From the NCBI GenBank assembly GCA_023333565.1, contig JAJKFH010002198.1, forward strand, positions 3,286,001 to 3,350,000: DNA of 64,000 nt. Reading direction: 5' to 3'. The translations under genes and the position numbers were made by a program. The notes beneath the pieces were generated by a model. The model was given only the letters and a program-made list of their open reading frames with translations, made no database searches and was not told the origin of the DNA. Of this stretch, positions 1 to 62,500 are shown one piece after another. This DNA is from Puffinus mauretanicus (lineage: Eukaryota > Chordata > Aves > Procellariiformes > Procellariidae). Each line of letters starts with the position of its first letter. Within the stretch, counting starts at the first letter, position 1.

Positions 1-124
1 TACTTATAATCAAGGCATATTTTACTGACAGATCAAGAGATCCCATGATGAGATGTTTTACGTAACCTCAAGAATTTCACATCATTACAGATCTCGTTTG
101 AGCTACAAATTTCTGGAGAGAAAC

Positions 125-838
125 CATAACACAATTCTTAAATTTATTTGGACTGATTAGCAATAGCCATATTGCAGCAGCTGCCTTGCCATTGCTCAGC
201 ACTTTGTGTGCACAAACAGCATGAAAGATGTGACAGTGCTGCGATTTTGCTGACATTTGTAGAATTACATAACAAGAAACATATATTTAAGGAGGAAATT
301 TAAGTAAAAGGCAGCTCTTCTTTAAAAACGGCCAAATGAAACTCCAAGAGTATCAGAAAGTTAGCACAATGTATATTCACATAACCTTCAAGGACTATAA
401 CGCTCAAAATCTCATTAAACAGTATTTGTTTTAAAATCACGAGAGGCTTGAAATCATGAAAATATTTTCAGAGCATTTGCCAATCTTGGTCTGCCGAGCC
501 ACGGCACCCTTACACCTTCCATCATTCGGAGTGCAAAACAGAATCAATACCCATGCTGCTGGTTCTGTCCGGCCATCTCCCTCAAACGTCCCTGAAACGG
601 ATGGTTACAATTGATCACACCGGACCCACAGCTGGAAAGTTCATCTGTTCCTGGCCTGATAGGGTAGCACTTTCTGTCAGGTAAGTGTTTCAGAATGAGA
701 GTAAAAATGACTTTCATAGTCCCAGCCATCTATTTCAATGAAGCTGTGCCACTGAAGGAGGTTTAGCAGCACATCATGTTAGTCCTCAAGTGGTTTTGAC
801 AGGACTTTTAACACCGAATTTTCTTTCCAGATTATTGC
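125..838 (-). other. Possible 3'UTR of the unidentified gene at 839-1998
   Basis: This stretch follows the candidate stop codon at 839-841 on the minus strand. It has no long conserved-looking frame. A minus-strand AATAAA lies at 143-148 (TTTATT on the plus strand) and could end the transcript. The assignment depends entirely on the neighbouring gene being real. Confidence 0.2.
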
Positions 839-1998
839 TTAGGACTGATCAAAGTTGCGTTTCAGGTAAGTAGTAATTTTTCCATAGACTTTAACAGCAG
901 CTGGATCAGACACTAGAACACCTGCTAAGAGGTGTTCTAGCTCACATTGCCCGAGCAATGAATACGACAGCAGACAGATATGCTCGTCAAGATCTGCAAA
1001 TAAAAGAGTAAAAACTCCTTTCACTCTTCACTCCCTCTTCCAACATACTTGGAGCTGTGAGGAAACGCAGGCTATTTGATTCAGTTCACTGAGTAGTAAA
1101 AAAATGCATCAGTACCTGGAGACTTTTTGAGGAAAAACAAGTATTTTACAGTTCAAGAACTTGGAATGTTCATCTACAGTGTGGTGCTTTAAACACTTTT
1201 GGAAAAATAATCCTGGAAATGCACATCAAAATCTTCAACAAAATCCATGTCAACCACTTCTTGTGGAATAACCAGGAATTTGGATGCAGCAGCAGGATTC
1301 AGTTGTGGGAGAAACTGACACAACAGGAGGGGCAAAGGACGCAGTGTAATGCCTAAATGACATGAAATGCTGCTGAACCAACATCTCAAAGTCTAAAATC
1401 TCCACTTAGCCTTAGCTGACTGCTGACTCCTGTCTTACAGCATCTTCACCTAATGTTTATCTGAAGAGACAGGATGATATTAATTAAGTACCTTGTACAC
1501 TTTTACATCATACTAAGTTTTGAATCTCTTGCTTTAGTGCTTCTCACCATACGTATATAGATGGTATTATAAGAATTGAATCAAAACTTCTATTTCTTTA
1601 GCTGCCCTGATATGCGAGGAACAGTATTTGGAAGAAAGTAAAAGTAAAAAAATTAAGTGCTTACATTTATTTCCTAAATAGAGTGTATTAACATGGTCAT
1701 GTTTTTGCAAGTAGCAAACTTCTTGACTAACAGGATTGGTCTGCAAACCCTTGACCACATGAGTAAACTTGTTAGATCAGGTGTTGATAATAAAATCTGA
1801 TCTTATGGGCCTTAGAGAAACAATGGATTTATTTGCTCGATAATTAGTATTCTGAAGAAAGCCATCTACTTGGTTACAGAAAGGTTTATGAAAGCCAAAA
1901 ATACTTACTGCAAAGTCATTCATTACAAATGCCTGATTAAGCGAAGACGACCTTGTACAGTATTCAGCAAAGCAGGAGATCTCATGAGTAGCGATTCC
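839..1998 (-). CDS. Unidentified multi-exon gene, 3' end (four candidate exons)
   Basis: Four minus-strand segments splice in frame: 1909-1998 (90 nt, acceptor TTTATTTCAG, donor GTAAGT), 1665-1767 (103 nt, donor GTAAGC), 1197-1352 (156 nt, acceptor after TTTAG) and 839-993 (155 nt, acceptor TTATTTGCAG, ending TAA). They total 504 nt, or 167 codons plus stop, with phases 0/0, 0/1, 1/1 and 1/end. Distinctive pieces are HEISCFAEYCTRSSSLNQAF, VCYLQKHDHVNTLYLG, LPQLNPAAASKFLVIPQEVV and ending VYGKITTYLKRNFDQS. I do not recognise the family. The phase match across three junctions and the protein-like composition argue for coding, but the third donor (GTGTTT) is weak and the acceptor for 1665-1767 has a poor pyrimidine tract. 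Upstream exons, if any, were not located. It lies downstream of MTR on the same strand. The alternative is chance open frames. Confidence 0.32.
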
Positions 1999-2149
1999 CT
2001 GAAATAAAAGCAGCTGAGGACAGACAAGATTGAGACAGCAGTTGAAAATGCATCCTGACCAACAACAGTAGCTAGAGCGCGCCTTGTACCAATGCATCTC
2101 TAAAGAACAGTTTGCTAAGTCAGTCCTTTGGCCGTACAGTGCAGCTTTT

Positions 2150-2275
2150 TCTCTCCCTTACTTCCTGCGCTGCTGCTGCCCTCGCCTAGGGGGAGAGGTG
2201 CGTGTTTGTTCTCCCAGGCTCCTCACAGGGACAGGCGTGCGGAAGGACTCCGCCAACCACAGAGAACTGACACCT
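2150..2275 (-). promoter_or_regulatory. Small GC-rich patch with a minus-strand splice donor
   Basis: This patch is rich in CpG and CAG/GCC triplets compared with its AT-rich surroundings. On the minus strand it ends in GGAA followed by GTAAGG (exon edge at 2162), a good donor 162 nt before the acceptor of the candidate exon at 1909-1998. The frame that would join to that exon contains a TAG with no later ATG. If used, this would be a non-coding first exon or promoter of the unidentified gene. Confidence 0.25.
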
Positions 2276-4201
2276 TTTTAGACCTCGTATTTGCACTCCA
2301 CTTCTGAACCTCAACCTAGATTTCCAGCTGATGGCCAGATGAAAAGGAATAATGTTGTCCACTTCCTGGGAAGAGGACATTTGGCAAGAACCTTGCTGAA
2401 ATTCCACAAAACAATATGGGGTTTTTTTATTAAAAAAACAAACAAACAACAGAGAACTCCGAGTTACATCTCCACACCTGTATTGTGGAGCAGGAAAAGG
2501 GGAAAAGAGTACAGACCAAGTCTATGAAAGAGTACATCCAATGCACATCCAATGGAAGTTGCACTCCACATACAGAAAAAATTGATCTTTTAAACACCTT
2601 GAGTAAGGAAAAAAAAAAAATCCATTACATCTACACACCCAGCGCTATTTTATCTACTAGACTGAAGTAATTCTCAGGTCAAAATTGCACTAATGTCTAT
2701 GTGCAGCTCTAGAGCTGCTGCAGAGTTTTAACACCTTTGAAAGTCCTGGAAAAAGCAGGATGTTTTATTTTCATGTATTGCAATATTCTGCCAGAGTCAG
2801 GGAACGCCAGTGTCAGCTGAAAATTCTGTCAAAAACTTTCATCTAAGTAATGATTCCAACAACTCCCAAGAGGTGGGTTTTTTCCCCCTTTTTTCAACGG
2901 CGTGTTACTTAACCCTAGAACAAGTTCACAACCTAATTATTATTTCCTCCTCCTTCTCTCACTCATAAACATGTGACTATAACTCATCAATCCCAAGCAT
3001 GCATTAGATTAATGAAAGCTCCTTAAAAATTCTTCTCAAATTGCATTTCTTATACTCTGATGGTATACATAAGGTAGAGGCTACAGCCTTTATTTTCATT
3101 TACTGCAAAACTAATATTGAGAATACCTGTTTTTTTAAGAGACATGTTTGCCATAACTCTTACTTAATCTTCCAGCTCCTCTCTACGGAACTGCCTGTTC
3201 TTCTGAAATTAAGTTATCCGCTGTGAATCCCACGCCACTTTAGCTTCTTTTGTTACATGTAGGCAATCCTACATGCATAGAAATTTCTCCAAGTAGTGCA
3301 GCAAACTTTCCAGTCTCCTTAACTAAGGCATTTTATCAGCTATTTCTAGACAGCAGTGGTAAAGCCTTTTAAATCAAATGATTAGTGTTTTGTAACCTGC
3401 ATTTGTACTCAAGATAAATTTTTCATCATAAAATAATTAAGTCATCAACTACCTAAAGAATTTTAAAAGCATTTGTGATAACAGCAAGGCACAGATAAAT
3501 TCTCTACTTCATCTTAACAATTCATACCATTAAAATACTTCAGTTGAAAGTTATATTAGTTTTATATAGTTTTATTATTATTAGCTTATTAATTATTAAT
3601 TGTGGGCTTAAAACACTATACTGACAAAGGATGCAATTAATACACATTTTGGTTTTGCTTTCTAGATGAAAACAACCACATAACTAAAGATGCAGTTAAG
3701 ACATAGGGAATTGTTTAACACATCTCGTGGCCTTCTCCTTAGCTGTTATGAATGACTAACATACATCATATAAGGCTCCTATAGGCAGAGCTATTAGCAC
3801 CATTTGTTATTAATGTTGTCCAACACTGGCCAGGCAAAAATTCCTCTTCCTGGAACAACTAACTGGTTCGGGCTTTGAGAGACTTATTTAAAACCTTCTA
3901 CAGTTCCATTTTGGCAGAACCTAGAGAGGACCCCGACATGCAGCTAAGGGGGACTGCTGGAGGGAAAAGGAGGAAGAGGTGGCTGATTCTACAGGGAGAT
4001 GGGGTAGAAAAGACCATGAGCTAAGAACTAAGATGGGGTAAGCCTGACTTTCCACACTCCCTCCACTTATTTCATGCTCTTTCTGTAGGAAGGAATGGCA
4101 GGGACCACCCTGGTGCGACAACTCTCCCCGTTAGCCTGATCAGGAGCTTTAGGCACAGGCCACACCGGTGCAATGGCCGCGAGGCAGAAAACAGGGCCTT
4201 T
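2276..4201. other. Intergenic, no gene recognised
   Basis: AT-rich DNA with short A- and T-runs (for example 2419-2452 and 2608-2619) and an AT-rich TTATTA patch near 3560-3600. No frame with a domain, splice context or repeat family that I recognise. Confidence 0.5.
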
Positions 4202-4697
4202 CATTTTGGGCCCCTCACTACAAGAAGGACATGGAGGTGCTGGAGCGTGTCCAGAGGAGGGCAACGAAGCTGGTGAAGGGTCTGGAGCACAAGTCTTATG
4301 AGGAGCGGCTGAGGGAACTGGGGTTGTTTAATCTGGAGAAGAGGAGGCTGAGGGGAGACCTCATCGTGCTCTACAATTACCCGGAAGGAGGTTGTAGCGA
4401 GGTGGGTGTTGGTCTCTTCTCCCAAGTAACCAGTGATAGGACGAGAGGAAACAGCCTCAAGTTGCGCCAAGGGAGGTTTAGACTGGACATTAGGAGAAAT
4501 TTCTTTATTGAAAGAGTGGTCAGGCCTTGGAACAGGCTGCCCAGGGAAGTGGTTGAGTCACCATCCCTGGAAGTATTTAAAAGACGTGTAGATGAGGCCC
4601 TTAGGGACATGGTTTAGTGGGCATGGCGGTGTTGGGTTGACGGTTGAACTCGATGATCTTGGAGGTCTTTTCCAACCTTAATGATTCTATGATTTCT
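4202..4697 (+). mobile_element. CR1 LINE, 5'-truncated 3' end
   Basis: This is the last part of a chicken-repeat-1 element. It encodes the C-terminal tail of the CR1 ORF2 reverse transcriptase (open frame to TAG at 4615-4617; pieces [34 protein letters not shown] and [14 protein letters not shown]). After it comes the CR1 3'UTR 'gaactcgatgatcttggaggtc' region and the short tail 'aatgattctatgattt'. The 5' truncation and octamer-like tail are typical of bird CR1 insertions. The open frame has few lesions, so the copy is moderately young. It is dead as an element because most of ORF2 is missing. Confidence 0.93.
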
Positions 4698-6860
4698 TAG
4701 TCGTCATGGCAGCTTCAGGCCAGCAAGGAGAATTACCAGCTCGCTTTTGCCATGCTGGTTCAAGCTGAATCACAAATCCAAAATGCCAAGTTTGGTAATC
4801 TCAGCTGAGTTCTACTTTGCACAGCTATTTATATCAGGCATGTGGCATGGTCAAAAATCTCAGGATATTCAGCCATGGTGGTATTAATAGAACAAACAAA
4901 CATGGACACTTACTGCATTGGTTTTTCGGTCCTGCCTTTAGCTGGACAGTATACAAATGATGTGTGAAAGCAGAATAAACACGTTTCTATTCTGTTCACA
5001 GTGTATCATCATTTGAAAAATGGCACCTACAGATGCCTGACAATCAAACGAAATGACTTTGTAGAGGGGCTGAACAGGCTTTGCCATGACAAGGCTATGA
5101 TAATTGAGGGCACAGGAATTATTTCTCCAGTGACTGAGAACACGTGCTGCTGTTTCTGTATGGAACCACCCTCCTGAACTAATTAATGAAGTTATTTCTT
5201 TTCTTGCTCGTCAAACTCTTTTAACACACTGAATCCACTTTTTCATGGCACGTTCAGGTAAATCAGGCAAAGGTTTCACAGAGCATTTCATGAAACCCTG
5301 TCACAGTTACTAGTAAACTAGCCCCTTTGTAAAAAGAAAGGCCCTCAAAGGCCTCTCACTATTCCCCCGTTTCTGGACATCACTTGTATTTTAAGAAGCA
5401 GAAATTAACTGAAAGGGTGTACTGAGGTTCATGTTGTTGAAGAAGGAAGCAGAAGATTCTCAAAAAAATGCTCAAATACTCGTACAAAAAATAAATGTGA
5501 GTTTTGGGGGTTTTTCTGAGGAATGGCCTGACCTATGCTAGCACCCTCACCCCAAAATAAACTGCACTACAACCTTCCCAGGAGTAACAGCAGCACTGAA
5601 ACAGAACTCATAATGAAGGGGCAGATTTAGGGATAGTATTCCCTCCTGACACTCATAAATTAAGATCTGTGCCTCAAAGCTTAATCTCAGGGCTGCTGGC
5701 CTGACTTACAGAAAAAAAAAAAAAAAAAAAAACCACCAGCAACAAAAAACCCCACCAGTATCCAAAGTAAATTATTACAAGAATTAAAACAGAATTGTTA
5801 ACAAATCATTCTTAATTTTTCATCATCTCTACATCTTGTATCTTTGTTAGTAGTACGTAGAAAAGCACCACAAAAAAAAAAATCTTTTACGCATTCTAAA
5901 ATTGTTGGTCTTTCCTGGGCAGTATCCACTCCATTTCATTACTTCAAAGAGGTATAGTCTTACCATGGCTTTTCAATATATTTTCAGGGAAGTAAAATAG
6001 TCTTACCTGGTAGAACTGTAAGACCATTTTCCTTCACAATTTACCTTTGCTCTGGAGAGAAGAATGAAGATTTGTCTTATTCAAAGTGTCAACTGACAAT
6101 TTAAAGTAAGAAATTGTCCTTTGTAAAAACATTTGCATAATAACAATGAGTAATTCTTCCAAACAGGTTCTCACAACGACAAGTTTTGCAGGCAAAGATG
6201 AAGCTTTTTCTCAGCGTATGATGCCATGTGTGAAGGGATAAAGTAATTGCACACCATTTGAAACCCTTTGCTTGTACAGAAGGTAACACCACCAGCACTG
6301 CAGCTACTGCTCTGTCAGTCTGATTCTGCTAAAGCTGTACACACTCAGCTATGTGCTACTGATTTCAGGAAAATAAACAAACAAACAAAGCTGTACACGA
6401 TCAAAATTTCAGACTAATAAGGCACTCTGCTTCCAAATATAAGAATATGGAAGAGTGGTGGAGAGGACATATTCCAAGCATTAAATTGATTTGCAAAAGT
6501 GCAAGTACCAAAAGGAAAGCAAGAGGATTTGAATTTTTACAGGCTACATGTTTCAGGAACAAATTTTCCTTTATATTAAGAATTTTTAGCTGTATTCTTG
6601 GCAACCTAAAAGAGCTTTCTACTGAGGAATCATTCCAGCAACAAGAATCAGCTGATCAACAAGGACATATCTCAAGTCCCTTGATATGGATGGGGGGCAG
6701 GGGGAGGGGATCCATTTAGGCATTATTTTTGTAAGTCATTAAAAGATGAGACACTCTAAAACATTCAGTTAAGAACACACTCCACTGCTTTAAAAACCCC
6801 TTAGCAGCCTTTATAATTTCAGATTCATGGTACAATGTGCATATTAATTTTGACATTATC
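4698..6860. other. Intergenic between the CR1 and the MTR 3' end
   Basis: No gene recognised. It contains an A-run at 5711-5732, a shorter one near 5873-5881, and an isolated exon-like 45-nt open segment on the minus strand (6007-6051, CAG acceptor and GTAAGA donor) with no partner. Otherwise it is AT-rich single-copy-looking sequence. Confidence 0.45.
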
Positions 6861-6861
6861 T

Positions 6862-8189
6862 GTTCAGACTATTGCACACATTTTATTGTTGCCATTTAAA
6901 GGATTCTAATAGGATAACACCACTGACAGCTTAACCTTTATTAAACTGTTGATACAAGATGATTCTTTTAGCATAAAGTCAGATGAAGACATTACAAAAA
7001 TTATATAGCTATTAATAGATTACAGATAAACTATTTAAAAGAACATTCTCTTTATAATATTGGTCTTTTCTTTACAATTAGAGACCAGAAAAATGAGGGG
7101 GTTCTGTCATAATATTTTACTAAATTAGCATTTAAATAATACCTGAGGCACTTTTCAGAGATTATTAAAAGCTATGAACAATTAGCTCATTCCGAGTTAA
7201 ATCTGAAGAATAAGCCTACGGTATTAACTGTTACAACTTATGATAGTATTGCTACTATTTGCTTTTAAAATCCAGGTACCCTGAAGCTTAAAGAGTTTGT
7301 AAAACTGAAGTCAGCTCCAAGCTTTCTGTCTGTCTATAGTAACAGTTCTGCTTCTCTCATATTTTTCACATACAAAAGATTGTTTAAATACAAATTAAGC
7401 CTCACAACATAACTGTAAGGTAGGAAGTGCCATTACCCTTTATACAGAGCAGAAACAGACTGTGGCTTGCTGAAAGGAAAAGGAAGCATGAGGTGGACAA
7501 TTCCATGGGCTCAGTCATCCCATTTCATATTCTGTCATAATACAGCATTGCTCCAGCACATTGTATTATTTTGATAGTTCTAACTACAGTCATAATCACA
7601 AAGTAATTTAAAATCCTGATATTATTCACAGAGGCCACCGTATATTCCCAATCACATGACATAAACACAGAGCAGACAGATTTTTAAAAAAGAAATCTGT
7701 TGTACTTCAGTTGTCCTTGATCACTCAGTATAAAAACTTTGCTGACTTTACAGAAAAATCACATTGTACATGGACTTGCCACAACACATTAAAAATAACA
7801 GAAGTCAAATCTATTCCATGTATAACATTATATCCACAGCCAATGGGATAGAAATTCTTGCCCTTGATTTCAAAGCCTTCCTGAAGACAGGAGAGCTTTG
7901 CAGCTTCTACATCTCACCCTACATGTAGCTGCTCAGCTAGAGTATTTGTGCAAGAAATAAAAACATATAAAAGTATATTGCTATGACTGAGAGATCTGCA
8001 ATGCATTCATGGTCCCAAGCCAAGAGCACAGGGCAGATCTGAACTATTAAATTCCTTGATCAAAAATTAAAAACAATCAGACAAGCTATTGGGATGGATG
8101 GAAGAAAGCTGTTTTCAGTGGGAAGGATTTTCTTGTTCCTTCTGGCAAATAGACCATCAAAAGAAAATGTTCATCCACAAGTGTCACAG
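6862..8189 (-). other. MTR: Probable MTR 3'UTR
   Basis: This sequence directly follows the TAA at 8190-8192. The first minus-strand AATAAA hexamers downstream are at 6937-6942 and 6882-6887; I saw none nearer, which implies a 3'UTR of about 1.25-1.3 kb. A MIR-like relic sits inside it (about 7394-7472). The true cleavage site is not visible from sequence alone, and variant hexamers could give shorter ends. Confidence 0.45.
7394..7472 (-). repeat. MIR-like SINE relic
   Basis: Read on the minus strand it shows the MIR core layout: a 'GTTTCTGCTCTGTATAAAG' block like the 'TTTCCTCATCTGTAAAA' segment, then 'TACCTTACAGTTATG', then 'TTGTGAGGCTTAA', matching the MIR order and spacing. It is ancient and diverged, and was assigned by eye only. 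Confidence 0.45.
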
Positions 8190-59093
<50,904 letters not shown>

Positions 59094-59500
59094 GCTGCCG
59101 ACACGTCAGCGCCGCTGCGCGCCGCGCCAGAGGGCGAGGGGCCAGTGGGCCCGCGCGCAACCCATGAGGCGACCAAGAGCCGCAGGGCTGCTACATCACC
59201 CCCTAACGCGCGAGCTCCGCCCAGAGCGTGGGCGGGAAGCGCGGAGTGCAGCCGCGTGAGGCGGCCGTGGCTGCCGTTGGCCCGCGGGGGAACGGACGGC
59301 GGGAACGGGGCGGAGGGGGTGTGGGCTGTGTGTCCCGCACGTTGTCGGCCTTGCTGGCCGCTGCCCGGGAGCTGGAGAGCAGCAGAACCCGCTGAAGCTG
59401 TTGGCAGTGGATCGGCATCCGCAGTAGCAGGCTGAAAACTCGCGGAGCCGGTTTGCTTTCCTTTTGCGGCCTGAGGACGGCAGCTCTTAAACTTACGGTC

Positions 59501-62500
59501 GGATGGGGAAAGCAAAGCCTGGTTTAACTAACTCTCCTAACGTTAAATGCCGATAGCTTTAGATGCCCTTGTAGTTACTGGGGGGTAGTTTTGCTGCCAG
59601 GCAGGGCTAAACAAAATGAGTTGTCCCCTCATTGGGGGAAGACGAGGGGGAAAGTAAGTCTTTCAAATGCCAAAAGCACTTGTATTGCAATTAAAGACTA
59701 ACTTAGTGTTGAGAGGAAACGTATGCAAATAACGCCTTACATAAACTGGAAATTAGACTTGCCAGTGATGTATGTTACTGGCATGTAAACCTGGAAACAA
59801 GTTTATACTAAAGGGATGGAGCAAATTCAGACAGAGTTTGCTAGACAGTCGAACAAAACAAATAAAATGTGTCTTATTTTGACACGAGTTTCACTTCTCT
59901 TCCATAGTCCATGATGATGCGTCCTTTCAACTTACCTAAGGACTCACATTTTAAAAGAAAGAAATACCTGCTTGTTACAGCTGCAGAGCAGCCTTGCAAA
60001 CATTACTCTGCGTGTAGCAAATGCTTGCTTGCCAAGAGTCAGGATAGCTCAAGGGAATGATGTCTGCACTCCTTTAAAGTGTTGGTAATTCAAATGCCAG
60101 TAATAAACATGAACAGCATTGTCATTTGAACTAGTGCAGTGTTCAAAATACAAAAAGAAGAAGGAACTTTGTAAAATGGGTTACGGACCAGCCTTTCCTG
60201 TTTTCCATGGCTGGTTCAATAAAAGCAAAGCAAATACTGCAGGTGAAGATGCAGAAGCTGCTGGTTCTGTGTTACAGGAATGAACTGTGTTTGCTTCCCT
60301 CCTTCAGGCACCTGGGCCTCAGCTCTATGCAGCAACGGTGAAGCCTTTTGTCAGCTAAGAATATGTGTTGCTACATGTACTGTTAATAACGGCTTCTGCA
60401 TTTTCCCTGGAGAATTTTTAGGAGACTCAAAATGAGTTACAAGCCATTAGTGTAGATGATTCCTGGAGGCTAAATGTTTACTCTTGAACTTTCTTTTGAG
60501 ACACAAAACCAGTTGGTTACAAACCCTTTGAGTCTAATGCAGTCTAGGAACTTTTATAATCAACTGTCACTTCAGTCAATGGTAATGCAAGTACATATAA
60601 AAAATGTAGCTTTGTTTTCAAATAATACATATGTCTAATTCAGCTTCAGAAGAAATACAGGCAGCTTACAAATCAACTAGATAGTAGTCCAACTCCCACT
60701 GTAGAGGCCATGCTCCAGTTTTGAATGCCAGGAGACATGGCTGGAGAGCGGACCTTGCCTCTCAGCAAACCATTCCAGTGGTCAGCCCAAGTTCCCACTG
60801 CAAAAATGTGTCCCAAAATTCCAGTGTAAGATGCGATGGTCTGGAAACCCATAAACTTTAAAAGTTCTGCCTAACAACAGAAGTGGAATACACTAAATAG
60901 AAGCAAAAATTAGTTACTCCTAGAGACTGCTTTATTTTATCACTTTTACACATAATTTGCATATATTATAGAGATAGGCAATGCTTTGAGAACCGTTCAC
61001 CTTTTTCTCATGCCACACAACACTATGAAAGTTTTCTCTGTCAGCAATTCGGGTTAAAAAGCTCACTGTCTCCACAATTGCTTTCTGGCGACAGATCTTG
61101 GTACCACAGCTCAGCACGTCCTTCTGTGTGCTGGTGCAGCTGTTTGTGTAACTGCTGCAAAGTAGGTCAGTGGAAAAAAAAAAAAAAAAAACCTGAAAAT
61201 TTGAAGGTGCTTTTGAAAAGGATCATTTCATGTATCCCATTTACTCTGCAGTTTCACAACCAGTTTGAGCCAGTTTGACTGTGTGGTGCTGTGAAAAAGC
61301 AGTCCCAAATTCCCAAATTCCACCCTGCCCCATCCTCGTATTTCCACAGAGTTCCTTGTGTGGGTGCTAGCCCTCGAACACAGTTCCTCCTTAAAGGTCA
61401 ATTTTCAGTGAGAACAGCTCTCTGATCCAATTCGTCTGCAGCTGAACGATCTCCAGAGCTGACGCCGGAGCAGCAGCCGCCCAGCCTCAGACTGTTTAAC
61501 CTGCTCACAAAACTGGAGTTGTGCAGACAACTGAATGAGCACAGCTGAGGCAAGATACACTCCAGAGGGTGCAGGGAAGAGGAACGAGTGGTTAAGGGTA
61601 GCGATTATCAAACCAGAGCATTCAACAAAGGAGTATCAACACAGAACTTCAGCCCTAATATGTTTTGCAATGTTAGAGGGTCTCAGGTCCCTTTTCTTGG
61701 TTTGGTTTCACTGATGACAGTAGTGCACAGTCCAGGTGCGTGTCCCTGTCCCAAGGCTGCCACACACCTGCAGTTACCAAGATTTTTGAACTGTTTCTTT
61801 GAGAAGCTCTAATACATGGTGTGTTTGCAGGAAACTTCCAAGGATTTGCAGCGAGCATGCCCTTAAGCTTGCAAAGTGCTTTTTCTTTGTCTTACGGAGT
61901 ATTGTTCTTATTTTACTAAATTAGACTGTCAAAATACTGTTCCCTTTCATGCATTTAGAGTAACACCAGGAGCAGCTTAGAGTTTCTGGAGCAATGGAGT
62001 AAAGGAAGGGAGAACGCAAAGGTGCCGTCATTCCCACATCTGAGAAACCTGACCTTAATGCTGTTGAGAATTAGTCCTACTTAAACATCAGTTTAAACAT
62101 AGTTTCATTCATGCAAACATCTATCATCATGCTGAGAACCCTTGTTTCTGAAGGTGGTTATAAGTGGTGCCTCAGCGAAGCTAACATCTTCTTAACTGCA
62201 ACAGGAATAAACAATAAACACAAATTAATATCCTTAGCAAAAAAAAAAATTCTTTAATCAGATCAAGTTCTGGTATTTCAAGTATATTTGAAGGTATTTT
62301 CAAACTACCACTTTCCCCAGCCCCTCACACACACAGCTAAACTTTCACAGATCTTTTGAAACCAGGTAGTGTTTGAAGGAAACAAAGCCATCTTTGTATT
62401 TTGGTTTTTTTTTTTCCAGTGCCAAGGATATGGTTCACCAGTTTGTTACTCTGCTTGCACACCCGTGTATTCAAATGACATACTCACCTTATGTGTGTGT

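Noticed and set aside
4168..4617. 149-codon open frame as a possible gene
   Set aside because: Its sequence is the C-terminal end of CR1 ORF2; it is a truncated transposable element.
6007..6051. 45-nt open segment with CAG acceptor and GTAAGA donor on the minus strand
   Set aside because: Too short to judge, with no partner exon found and no recognised peptide; it lies beyond the likely MTR polyadenylation site.
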